In this document: positions 46,201 through 57,579 of the stretch, in pieces | How the letters are laid out: each line of letters opens with the position of its first letter | How positions within the stretch are numbered: position 1 is the stretch's first letter | Assembly: GCF_021130785.1 (NCBI RefSeq) | Contig: NC_060211.1 | Span: 121,779,001-121,843,000, forward strand | DNA: 64,000 nucleotides | Direction of reading: 5' to 3' | DNA from: Homalodisca vitripennis | Lineage: Eukaryota > Arthropoda > Insecta > Hemiptera > Cicadellidae | Translations under genes and position numbers: made by a program | Notes under the pieces: model-generated | Seen by the model: only the letters and a program-made list of their open reading frames with translations | The model's database searches: none | Told to the model about the DNA's origin: nothing

Positions 46201-46209
46201 CAGGTTCAT

Positions 46210-46470
46210 CATTCTGGAGTCAATTGATGATATTCTGGCCCTTGGATGGCCCTGCCGTCAGACCCCAGCTGCTGCTGCATTCCGGATCTGACCATCCCGT
46301 CCCGGCCTACTGATTATCGACACGTACCGTTTGAGACCAAGATGACCCGTTCGCATCAATTTGTGATAAGTGACATTCTAACATTATTTTGGGTCTTCCT
46401 TTCTCGGACACAGTCCAACTGAAGGACGGAACTCTCTGGATTTATACTTGTGGGCTTCAATTCTGAAGAG
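46210..46470 (-). other. GC-rich patch, possible retroelement remnant
   Basis: Strong local GC rise. On the minus strand, frames include G-R-D-G-M-V-R and D-G-R-A-I-Q. The G-x-D-G-x-V-R word recalls the C-terminal end of integrases of BEL/Pao-type retrotransposons, but the frame has stops and the match is only one short motif. It could equally be an exon fragment. Confidence 0.2.
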
Positions 46471-46914
46471 TATTATGCACCAAACAATATTGATTAGTTT
46501 TATTTTAAACAGCTTGCTATGTTCGTTTTATTGATTGCTTTCAAATTGTGTATACTTTTGTTATATTGCTATTTTCAGCAACAGAGGCCAGTCGTGGGGG
46601 TTTGGCTGTATTATTTAGGTTTAAAAAAACTTTTGATTTGGGTCATATTATCGCTATTTACTATTAGGTTTAAACAGGCCTACCTAAATAATTAGTTTAG
46701 ATATATTTATATAATACTATTCTTAGTTTGTATCAGTAACTAAGCTAGTGTACTGTTTAGATGATCCAAAAGTTAATACATAATAAATAACTAATTGGTG
46801 TTGAATAATAAAATCAGTAAAATAGTCGTATTTTGTTTAGTAGTTTGCTGTAAGTTATACATAGTGATACGTTTAAATTTAATCAGTGAAACATTGTTTA
46901 AGATTAATGATTTA

Positions 46915-47105
46915 ACGGATTAATGAGTGAGTACCAATCAATGACAATTATTACTGATAACTCCATCGAGTACTTGTTTTATTACACAGGATGTATGGAT
47001 ACTACATTCAAGCTCAGTAAATGGTTTCTGTTGGTGTTTGGGAGAAATACTTCTATTACTTAATCGTAGAATAATATAGGTCATGTTATAAATGCAATTC
47101 AAATA
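46915..47105 (-). repeat. Duplicated block D, copy 4
   Basis: Aligns with 10733-10900 without visible indels from the K-Q codons to the shared 'gtagaataatatagg' word. Confidence 0.75.
46938..47084 (-). CDS. Conserved short open frame in block D, fourth copy
   Basis: From ATG 47082-47084 to TGA 46938-46940 the minus strand encodes 48 residues, including I-I-L-R-L-S and K-P-F-T-E-L-E-C-S-I-H-T-S-C-V-I-K-Q. The frame is also open upstream to 47189. Synonymous differences to the 10.8 kb copy include CGA/CGT and TTA/TTG. A GT follows the K-Q codons (caaGTACTC) and could be a donor, but it is absent from the 10.8 kb copy. Confidence 0.3.
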   Translation of the reverse strand: MTYIILRLSNRSISPKHQQKPFTELECSIHTSCVIKQVLDGVISNNCH

Positions 47106-47533
47106 ATTAAAGGTCATGTAGGATGATTGGTAATAGCTTTGTATACAGTTAAAGTTTGCTGTTTCACAACGTATAATAGTTGTATTCATTTATTTCCTTA
47201 TTATTTCTCTCATTACTGACTATGTTTTGTATATTGAACAAGTTCAATTAAGGGATTGTAAAGGTATTTAACAATAGGGGAATTGTTTTGCAATTGCGTT
47301 GCGGGTTTTGTACAATACAATGTACGTATGCATATGGAATAAAATATTCTGAAATTTGGCAACAACAATGATTAAACAATATTATAACTTATCATTATAA
47401 CAGTATAACAATATTATAACATTTTTATTAACTTTGATGAAGTGAACTTTGCATTACTTATTTAAAGATAATGTATGAGCTGTTGACAGTTTTGTATAGT
47501 AAACAGCGTCTTCAAAAGCAGGCAACTTAAGAG

Positions 47534-47640
47534 GAGTACGACAGATATGAGACAAGTTTGAGCAGATGGTGAAGTGGGTGGCTAAAACTAAGGAGGAAAC
47601 AGTTATCTCTAAGCTACTGAAGCACTATTATATAACTTTT
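47534..47640. repeat. Duplicated block E, copy 5
   Basis: The minus strand shows 'actgtttcctccttagttttag' as a clear pyrimidine-rich acceptor context, then an open frame ..H-F-T-I-C-S-N-L-S-H-I-C-R-T-P-L-K-L-P running on about 35 codons. Confidence 0.7.
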
Positions 47641-47982
47641 TGTCAAATATATATCCTCAACACTCTTAAATAATACGTAAAATTTTCATTGTTGTTATGG
47701 TATGATTACGATTTTACCCTTTTCACATAAATTTACATGAAAAGTGATTTTCTGAGAAATGTTTCACACTTTTTAAACTGAAAATTAGACTATAAATGTA
47801 AATTAAAGCGACTATTTTAAACCTAATTCAACCGAATAATATGTATTCTACTAAACACTCATAATACCACACTAATGCACAAAGTTAAACCTCGGAATGG
47901 TGGAGTTAATTAAATATGTTGAAATTGTATTAACTAGGCTGACGTTATAAAGTTGAAATCTTAGGAAAATAAATATTGAATG

Positions 47983-47985
<3 letters not shown>

Positions 47986-48039
<54 letters not shown>
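47986..48039. repeat. (TA)n microsatellite
   Basis: About 54 bases of TA. Confidence 0.99.
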
Positions 48040-48041
<2 letters not shown>

Positions 48042-48179
48042 ATAGTATTCTAATACCCATAGTGGTTTGTAAAATATATATAATGATTAAACGAATAGTA
48101 TGATTTGACGTAGTTTCAATTATTTACTAAAACTGTGTATGTAAAACTTAATTGCCAAATGCAAACCTAATACATTATT

Positions 48180-48390
48180 TTATTTAGTTCACTGCCAATA
48201 ACAGCAATTGATTTTGCATAAAACCTATTGCAAGAGACCAACACGACTGGTTACCGTTTTGTTTAACCTTACATATAAACGATATTATTCATTGTTATAA
48301 CACATAACAGAGCAGTTTTCAGAACTGGTATTTCGTGATACTACGTTGGAGTGTTTACAATATCCTTATAAATATTTAAATAGGTATATT
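48180..48390. repeat. Duplicated block F, copy 4
   Basis: 'caacacgactggttaccgtt' and 'taaccttacatata' match the other F copies. Confidence 0.5.
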
Positions 48391-48579
48391 GTCTTATCTG
48401 TTTTGTTTTTGTTGATAACAATTAATCTACCTTCGCACTTATACATGTAATTCGGGGTTCATGTATAAATGCAAACACATAATATTACATATGCTTTTAA
48501 TTGTACGACTTGAAACAATACAAAATTTAAATAACTCAAACATAAAATATGGAATCAAACTTATATAATGTATTTGAAT

Positions 48580-48650
48580 TTGATAAATTTTATTTACTTG
48601 TGTATACATAAAACAACCCATCTCAATATTCAACTAGAACATAATATATG
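48580..48650. repeat. Duplicated block G, copy 2
   Basis: Pairs with 36690-36755. Confidence 0.5.
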
Positions 48651-48659
48651 CTACACGAT

Positions 48660-49205
48660 TTCCTGTGATTCCATATAGTATAATATACTATAGTAGCATC
48701 TGTAGTAGCAAGTGGAAACATACGTATCATAAAGTAAAAATATTCGAAAATGATATTAGAAACGTTTTTCCTTTTTATCTTCGAACTTAAACTTGTACAA
48801 ATAGAACACAGTATTTAATCCATATGGTGCAGCCAAAAATGTAAAGGTTATTAGAAATCTTACATATGAGTTAAGTAAATTTTAAAATATAAATAGACCA
48901 ACTTCAAAAATATTATTAAATCAAGGAAATAAAAAGTATAAAATAGTTTTAATTCGTTATCTAAAACACAGTGTCTTTGAGATAGGCAGTTACATTCTGA
49001 GAAAGTAAAATTTTCCCCAACATTACTGGCACCGAATCCCTGCATTCCATATTGTGCCTCTGCTGTATGAAATATAGTACACTAATACAACAACTAAGGT
49101 GCTATCCATATATATTATACCACAAATTCTTACTTAGCATTAATCTATTAAATTTAAGGCCATAATATTACATTCCTTCTCAGCATAGTAAGAGTTAGAT
49201 GATTA
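48660..49205. other. AT-rich DNA, nothing recognised
   Basis: No gene or repeat block is seen. Confidence 0.5.
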
Positions 49206-49218
49206 ATTGAGAACTCAC

Positions 49219-49283
49219 CTAAGGTAAGATCCTATTTAAGATCAACCCCATAGAAGGAACCGCGCATGAGGGCTTGACTGGTT
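49219..49283 (-). CDS. Speculative terminal exon
   Basis: On the minus strand a good acceptor (tattacattccttgtcag) leads into a GC-richer 65-base segment ending at GTGAGT. The three frames read to stops inside or at the end (for example T-S-Q-A-L-M-R-G-S-F-Y-G-V-D-L-K-stop), so it could only be a last coding exon. A 14-base inverted repeat (atattacattcctt) flanks this area at about 49163 and 49290. Confidence 0.15.
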
Positions 49284-49289
49284 CTGACA

Positions 49290-49945
49290 AGGAATGTAAT
49301 ATGCAATGTACGTCAGTCATCTGTCTTCTACACATATTAGCATGCATTGTCTGCGTATACTGTACAGCTTCGTGTATTACAAAACATAGTTAGTCTCTCA
49401 CTATAGTGATTATAGTAATATAAATTTTTATTTTACAGAGATAAATGTTTGTATAACGAAATGTCTCTTTTTAAAAAGTGAGCCTATCACATTCTCATAT
49501 TTTGTAAATAAGAGTTCCACTATAGTTGTAATAACCATTTTCAAGATTCTTATAATTTTTTACCTTATTACGAGAAACAAGTTAATACAAAATAAATATG
49601 AGTTAATACTTTTTCTTTGTTACCTTTTCTACTTGCGTATAAAGAAAGTGATTAGAATAAAAGCTCAATAGTAGTATAAATTCAATCCCAAAGGCTATTA
49701 AAAATACACGGGTTTGAGATGGTTGCCTCTACATTATTTTGGTTTTTATAAATATTTGTAGTTAATAGGCCTATCCAAAATTCTAAATCGTAATTGAATT
49801 TTTACCGAGTGTCTAGGTGGCTACAAATCTGTTACTCTAAAAGGAAATCGCCGAAGGTTTTATTTCAATTAAATAAAATAATTCATTAAATACAATTTAA
49901 TACTTTTTAAAACAAAATTCATTTCATATTTATATTTCCATTTCA
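49290..49945. other. AT-rich DNA, nothing recognised
   Basis: No gene or repeat block is seen. Confidence 0.5.
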
Positions 49946-49950
49946 CATTT

Positions 49951-49988
49951 ACCCGGCAAGTGAACAGGGTTCGAGTCCCGGCGGAGCA
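49951..49988 (+). mobile_element. tRNA-derived SINE fragment (T-arm and 3' acceptor)
   Basis: 'cagggttcgagtcccggcgg' carries a perfect RNA polymerase III B box (GGTTCGAGTCC, 49968-49978), then 'agca' as the end of an acceptor strand. The A box, D arm and anticodon arm are missing. The sequence runs into 'agtactttttgttattc' and a TA-rich tail (50023-50071), as expected for a 5'-truncated tRNA-derived SINE. A truncated tRNA pseudogene is the alternative. Confidence 0.7.
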
Positions 49989-50022
49989 AGTACTTTTTGT
50001 TATTCAATGTTTATTGAAAAAT

Positions 50023-50034
50023 GTATATATATAT

Positions 50035-50071
<37 letters not shown>
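50023..50071. repeat. (TA)n microsatellite, possible SINE tail
   Basis: TA run interrupted once by 'aa', starting 35 bases after the tRNA-like piece. Confidence 0.97.
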
Positions 50072-50079
50072 CCATACAG

Positions 50080-52300
50080 TACATACATATAAACACAGTT
50101 ATTATGTATATGAATAAAATATCGCAGTAAAACAGAGTTTAACAGCAATATTCACGTGAGCAGATGAAGGAATTGGCGATTGTAAGCTGTTGTTTGGAAT
50201 ATATTAGCGGAAATCACCCTCCTGGTAACATGTTTATGTACCAGAATAACGTTATTCACACCATTGGCTACCCTTGTCAAATGAATTCCCTTCAAGTTAA
50301 TAATGAATTCATCACATGTAAATTGCATATATGCCATATGAATTTGTTTTTTCATATTAATTTTCACCCAAGAATCATAGTGTCATGGATCGCTACTAGA
50401 AAACTCGACAAGAACTGGCTCAATACATAGCAGACGCCAATATCGCAAATACCCCTGATGATTTCTTATATAACACGTCATGCTAGATAAATAGGTAATA
50501 ACTTGCGAAAGAAAATTAACTCAAACTTATTATAGCATAGTGCTAAACATAAATGTGATATAAGTGAACATCCAAATACTGATTGACTATCAAAATTAAT
50601 CCTGAGGGAGATAAAAGTAAATAGCAATTAGAATTAACAGTAAGTGAGATTCGATTTGTATAGTATAAGCACCTAACCTATATTTTAAAGATAAATGAAA
50701 TAAATTTATCGTCAGTTGTATTAGTTTTAGCGGTTGCCTCAATAGAAGAATATCGATGGGCTTAAAAATATCAACAAAATTATTTTTTAATACCGTATTT
50801 CTTAGCGTTACCCACTAAAACCAACGATCAGTCTCGTTATTACAACTTAACTCAGCCAACCGTAGTAATATAAACAGTTCGTATTGAAACAGTGATTTCA
50901 GTTACTTTATATAGTTGGTTAACGCGGATGTAAGTAATATTCGCATGACCGACAGTTGATTTTAAGTTTCATAAACTTAATGAATCCTTTATTTTTAAAC
51001 ACTTTATAAACTATTTTATTTCATTCCTACTAAGTCCACTGAGGCTGGCAATCTATTGTCTGTAAGAAGAATTAGTCTATCGATTTCAATTACTTACGCT
51101 CTTATACAATGCAAATCCCTTGGCTTATGGTTTATTACACTGGAATAAGGATAATTTTACTGCCACTGAAAGGCTTTGGCTGCAAAATTCGACCTAAGAT
51201 ACCTTTGTGATTTTTAGAAATTACAATAATCTAATACAATAAACCATTTCATTTACAATTTATTTTTCCATACTTTAAAATAAACGTATAATTTCTTGAT
51301 AAGTGTACAGATATTTTTTTTGGTCGTGAAACTATATTAAATTGAAGGCAAAATGGAAGTTTAATGCTACAGAAAGGGTTAATAATGAAAAAATTATGAT
51401 TAGATGTAATATAAATGAAACTAGTTTTATATAATTTTTACTAAAGTAAACCCTGTAAGTAAAGTTCCCTGCAAAAACCCTGGGCTTGCAGTAGTTGTAG
51501 GACTAAACTCACATAGGACACTTCTGTGTAATACATTTATCCAATTAGAGAAAACCAAAAGAAAGTAGAAAGCCATTGATCCTAATGGATTGTGCTGACG
51601 TTGACATACAACACGACAGATCGTGATTCTGATATCCTTTAGAGTAGGAACCCATCCACTAAAAAAACCACAATAAAAAATATATTATGCCCAATATTGT
51701 ATAACGCCCTTTACTATTGTTAAAAAACCAAACAGTTCTGCATTTATTAAAAAATAGTTAGTAGATTGCGGTTAATATAATTTTTACATGAATATATTTT
51801 TACCACACTAGAGTTTAATTTTAATGTTATAATGCGTCACCTACTTATGTCCTATTCCTCTGTTCTTACATCGTCACATCTCTAGTCTACCGAGAAGCGA
51901 ATTGCTTCAATATTAGTACAGAAATGAATATTAATTGTTAACTGTAATCTCTAAGCCTGAGATCAATGTTATTCTCTAACACATACACTATCTCAAGAAT
52001 CCGCCCTATTATAAGGACCTAAAGTCTGTACCAAACCTTTCTCTATTGCACATCAATATATGACTACGTGTTACACCACCAAGTTGCCACCAAAGTCGTT
52101 ACACAATTCAAACAAATCCTACGTTGTATGCTCACTGTGGCTGTAGGTATTGAGTGTATGAGTGTGCTGGAGAACACGTTTTTAATCTGAGTGAAGATAA
52201 ATTGTATGAATTTGATCATATGCAAAGTCGTACATATGACGTCCACTATATCATTGGCACTAAGTATTAGGTAAAACCTCCTGTTTTTATTTTATGCGCA
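50080..52300. other. AT-rich DNA, nothing recognised
   Basis: An 88-codon plus-strand frame (50164-50430) overlaps a 71-codon minus-strand frame. Neither shows a recognisable domain. No repeat block is seen. Confidence 0.45.

Positions 52301-52304
<4 letters not shown>

Positions 52305-52383
<79 letters not shown>
52305..52383. repeat. (GT)n microsatellite
   Basis: About 78 bases of uninterrupted GT. Confidence 0.99.
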
Positions 52384-52384
<1 letters not shown>

Positions 52385-52389
52385 TTACA

Positions 52390-53235
52390 CACTGTGAAAG
52401 TTAATTATAAAAGCTTAATATTGAGTCCAGCATGTTCTCCTAATGCGACTACATCAGTACTTATTCGGATTACATAATAAAGTTTTTGGTTTACTAGCCA
52501 TGACATTTCACACATTTAGGGTTACAACCATATTTTGTCCTGTCAGACTGTAATATAAACTTCAATGGGTAGGATATAACCGTCATATAGTTTTATGGGC
52601 TGTGAGGGTTCAGATATTCCGTCTTGCCATTCCAAGTCTATGGGTCTGGGGAATTACACTGGAATTATTACTTTTCGTCACGGTCAGCGTCCACTCTACA
52701 ATAACTTCCTCCTTTTGCTGAGAATACAACTCTTCCCTTTCTTTCCAATTAACTTGCTGTTAACGAAAAAAGTTGAATTTTATATTTATTACTTCAACTG
52801 AGGAACTAAGTAACAACCCAGTATAAAAAGGTCCATATTGAGTGACGTTTTTATTGGCATAATTGTATTTTAAATTGAATTTAAATTGACCAAATTAATT
52901 TTTTTTACAAATTTGTATAATATGCAAAGGGAATTGAGTTGTCGTTTATGATTAAACTATTAATAATAAATGGGCCCAAGCATTCTTTTTAAAATAATGT
53001 TATATATATGTTGTTAGAAGCTCACCTAGAGTTTCCTCTGATGTCTGAAGAAATGCACAAGAATATTTAATTGACAGTAAACTAAAAGAACAATACGCAA
53101 TAAATGTGAAATATTTTGATTTTTATTTTCTTTCAATTAGCTGACCTCACACACGGTTTTTCGGATGAATTTTATAAACGACGCTACACCTGCGTATTTC
53201 TTGTTGTCTACAACAAGAAAATATAAACAGAGGTA
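52390..53235. other. AT-rich DNA, possible 19-nt microexon only
   Basis: On the minus strand 53026-53044 is framed by a strong acceptor (cttgtgcatttcttcag) and a GTGAGC donor. With 19 bases it is too short to judge. Nothing else is seen. Confidence 0.3.
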
Positions 53236-53239
53236 TCAA

Positions 53240-53960
53240 AAATCAACTTAAGTAAAAAACAATATTTAAATTTGACTTGTGGTCTTGATGACGAAAATAT
53301 ACGTACAATGGACTGAGAAGCACACTTTTGCCAAAAAGTATCTCCATTTGGCATATCAAATTCACTTGAAGCGTAATGAATTTATACAGGATTTTCACAA
53401 AGGAGTATCTAAAACTTCTGTAGCTGATCTTACTCATTAATTCAAACAAAAAATTTCACGTAAATATAGAAAGGTCTCGTATAGCCTGTAGCCAAAAATT
53501 TGTATTTTTAATAAAAATTATGATATCTAAAACTAGTTAACGTAAATAAATAAAATTTTGAACATAGGTTGGAATAGATATGAGACAAATTAAAAAACGT
53601 ATTATTTGCTTTAATATAAAAAATATCGTATTTTGAATTTTTTTAAGGCAAACAAAATACAAAAATTGAAGAAAAAATACAAGTCAAAGAACAAAAATAC
53701 CAACACACTTATAAAAAATGTAACAGACTCTCGCTATTTGAATTATTGAATTAAAATTCCAATAGTGTTTGTTTCAAAGAAATAAGCCCATGCGTACGCG
53801 AGCGCGTACACTTGTAGGGTAAGCTTCCATAAGCAGGGGACAATATTTATAAATATCTTGGACTGAGAAACCTACTACAGTCAAAAGCGTCCACTTCGGT
53901 TAAAGGGAGAAAATCCTGACTATTTTCATTCTGAATTTCATATAATGTGATTTATAGAAG
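53240..53960. repeat. Degenerate 'GGACTGAGAAGCC' repeat family, group 2
   Basis: Units near 53301 ('tggactgagaagcacac'), 53471 and 53857 ('tggactgagaaacctactac'), the last followed by 'gggagaaaatcctgac'. They match 58353-58400 ('aggactgagaagcctatt..', 'ggagaaaatcctac'). Confidence 0.55.
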
Positions 53961-53969
53961 TCTTGTTCG

Positions 53970-54895
53970 GACCTACAGTTCTAGGAAAGAATGGCATGTT
54001 AGTGTTTGTTTTTCTGCCATATCACGATGTTAAGGAAGCTAACCAGTTTTAATTACCTTATGTGCAAACATTCACAGCTTTGTTCAGTAAGGTGGATTTT
54101 ATAAGAGCGTTCTAATAATATTTCCAAAAATAATCTTTAACCAAAGCGTTGGCATTAATGTTTTTGTTTCGTCATTGGAGCAATCTGGAACATTTTATAA
54201 CTTTGTCTCTGTCGTCTGTATTACAATACTGATCAAGCTTCATATTTTATAGAATTAAAATCATAAACAATGTTCACCTCCTAAACAGGTTCACCTCCTG
54301 CTGAAACATAAAATGAGGTTCATAAGTGTCAAAAGCTGTTTAATTTAAGTGCAAATTGTAAAACATAATTATTTTTCAAAATTCAAAGGTGTACCATAAC
54401 AGTTTCCGATGTTCTCTTTCTAAAAGTTTTTATTAAAATTAAAAACGATTATTAAAAAAAAACTAGCCAAATTCATCAAGCTGTTCTCAATAATAGCGCT
54501 GAAAACACTTAATTTATAAGCAGTAATTTATTTTTAGTTATAAGGTTTGGGTATAGAATAACACATACTTTATATGTCTTTTATTACTAAAGAATACATT
54601 ACCAGAAGTGCTTTTAAAACATTTGTTAATTTTTGTTTAACATTTATCAAAATTCTTCATATGTGTAACTTTTAAAACGCATAAAAAGTCTAAACAACAC
54701 TAAAAATATGAACTATACAAGCTGCAAAAATAGCAGAGGTAAAAATTTTGAGAAATGTCTACCTATATAAACCTCTTTAACTATCTATTTGACGTTATTA
54801 ATGAAGATAAAGGATCAATACTTTAAAAATAATTTTATACTTAAAAAGTGTTAGAAGTAACAGGTGAATTATGATTATGGGCTTTCAAGACATGA
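53970..54895. other. AT-rich DNA, nothing recognised
   Basis: No gene or repeat block is seen. Confidence 0.5.
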
Positions 54896-54899
54896 AATT

Positions 54900-54902
<3 letters not shown>

Positions 54903-54979
<77 letters not shown>
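54903..54979. repeat. (TA)n microsatellite
   Basis: About 77 bases, the longest TA run in the window. Confidence 0.99.
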
Positions 54980-54984
<5 letters not shown>

Positions 54985-57240
54985 CAATAATCCACTTCTT
55001 TAATGTATCATTTGTGTGCTTAAAAGCAAAAGGTATAATAAAAGTTTATTTGGTGGTAAATTACTCCTTGGAATCGACGTGTTTATTATTTTAAACATAC
55101 TGATTTTCGTTTTAATAGTTTTAACATTATAATAAAGTAAAGGACACGGAAACACTTATACAATACCAACTGCTATTAGTATATATGTTTAAGAGAAAAC
55201 CTGGGTTTCTGCAAGGTCGAAGTAATCACGGCTAGTTCAATTAATTGCAGCTAACGATATTGTACAAATAATCAACAAAAAGAGCGATGATTATTATTTT
55301 CTTGGACATATTATGATGACAATTACACTGGAGAAAATATAAGGATAAGAAGAGTATGCTGGATTGAACATCGTGGCGAATGTGAGAACTACATTGTTTC
55401 AAAATCTGACTTTTAACATTTTTATTACATTCATATTATCACACCTAAACTGTTATGAATATGTCAAATCAATTTTCAGGTAAGAATTTATGGCATCCAT
55501 TAATTTGTAAAATGTTCTCAAAACATTTACGATTGATTTCAAGAAACTAACAATTGAACTGAGATAAAATCAAATTGTTAGGTTATTAGTTCTTTTCTAG
55601 AATTTGTATGTTGTGTTTTTATTTAATTAAGTTTAAGTAGGGTCTATAAAAATAGTCTATATATATATATATATATATAATAGGGTCTGTATGTAATAAC
55701 TGAGTGTAAGTTCATACTCGCCAAAACAGACTTCGTGACATCAAACTTTCCGCGTTTATTTTGATATGAATTATATTTCTGGTTACATAGTTTCTTTGTT
55801 CTATCGTATATTATTTATCCTTATTATGTAACTCCGCCTATGGTATTTTAGATGCCTCATCTAATTATTGACCAACAAAATATATACTTGCCTAAACCTA
55901 AAGAGCACATTTCAGCTTTGTTCTCTTCCTGTCTAAAGAGTGGAATGAAAATTCCCGTTACCTTACTATTAAATATACCAACTTCAGTATCTGCTTTGCG
56001 TCAAACTTTTATCGTAAAGAATAATGGACAAAGACGTGCTGATATACATTTTGACACTTAGACACATATACAATAATGAAATCACTAGTAACGTAATACC
56101 ACGAAGCATGAGCACGAGATTTATTGAGTGTGACAAACTAGTGTAATTACAGTGTTAAAACTGGGAGAATAAAAACAATTCTTATTAAATACTATTATAC
56201 TTCAGAAATATGAACTTACTTATCAAACAAATAAGATTTTATAAAAAAGCATACTACCTGTCTTAAAATTAAAATTACAGATTTTGATGTGCACTTATGT
56301 ATATAAATAAACTAACACACTTTTATTATTATTTATAAATGGGATTTAATTATTTTCCTAACAGACTACATATAGAGTACTCATTAAACTCATATTAAAA
56401 TGCTGAAGACACATTACCGTAAATACCCTACAATGTCCTACAAGTGCATTGCATGTATCCAAGGGGTAAACATGGCTGAATCCTATACCGTGTATTTATA
56501 AAAGACAAAATTTATTTAGTATAGTTAAAAAATGCAATGCCTTTGTCTAATTAAATACAATGTCAGCATTAAACACAAATTTACTAACACACTTCACATA
56601 GTAACCTGTTACACACACCGCAGGAAATATTCCGTACATGCCTCCCCGACACGAGCCATTCATTCCCACCGGACTCCTAAATAGGTTAACTGGTGCTGGC
56701 CAACAATGTAGATGAAATGGCAGAGGAACTGATTTTCCATTAAAGTAACATCATTTGTATTTGCTTCCACACGTACATTGGATACACATCATTTCGTCAA
56801 TAATTTTGGTTTTCGAAATCGGCTCTCCGCGTTTTATTAGTAACATTGTCTTTTTGCAATCACGATGCCTAATTTATGTTAAACAAAAGACACCGAAATG
56901 ACGTCAAGTGAATAATAGGCTATAAACCATAATTTAATTCAAACGAATTAATATTTATTAATAAACTAGCTCTTTCATATGGTTTTCCATGCAATTTGCT
57001 ACTTAGCAAATACTCTTAAAAAAACAGAGTCGAATGAAATTTTTCAAATGTTTGTAGTATAGCTGTCTAAAACATCATGTAGTATTCTTGTATAAGTCTT
57101 CTTGATTAAGAGAATCTGAGTTTAATCTGACTGTTGTATCACGTTTTGCTCGTGTAGAAGGGTTTCTGGTCCAAATTAATTAAACTTTCATCGAGCTGAG
57201 TCTGCCTTGTTAATGTTGAGTTTATTTCTGGTTCACCTTC
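54985..57240. other. AT-rich DNA with a possible ORF at 55852-56061
   Basis: The 69-codon plus-strand frame follows an acceptor-like 'ggtattttag' and has balanced composition (L-P-K-P-K-E-H-I-S-A-L-F-S-S), but no domain is recognised. A short (TA)n lies at 55657-55679. A GC-richer stretch at 56600-56720 has no identifiable content. Confidence 0.4.
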
Positions 57241-57245
57241 CTCTT

Positions 57246-57560
57246 AGAGCAGCATCGGAAATCTTACAGTGTCAGAGACTTGATTCCAGGAATTTAGATT
57301 CATTTTAGTCTGAATAGATGAAAAAGTGAGCAAATAAGAAGCTTAAAACTAACTATTTGCATCATTTTAACACCACAGACATACAATATAGTTCAAGCTA
57401 GGTGAAGTCTCATTATCTCATCGGGTCCACGACAGTAATTTTGATCAAGTATGTGACAGCGTTAGACTCCAGACACTGCTCTAGCAGGAAGCTGAACTGG
57501 GGCTAAATTCAACATTCACATGGAATAAACCCTTCCCATCATAGCTAAATGGTGAGACTG
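57246..57560. repeat. Duplicated block N, copy 2
   Basis: Pairs with 29490-29955. On the minus strand, N-S-W-N-Q-V-S-D-T-V-R-F aligns with D-S-R-S-Q-V-R-N-N-V-R-F without indels. Confidence 0.5.
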
Positions 57561-57579
57561 TTATTTTATACAGATAAAG

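Noticed and set aside
53026..53044. 19-nt microexon with good splice signals
   Set aside because: Too short to separate from chance without transcript evidence; noted only in the regional entry.
53815..53850. A further copy of block I (ccataagcaggggacaa)
   Set aside because: Only about 20 bases match and the flanks do not align.
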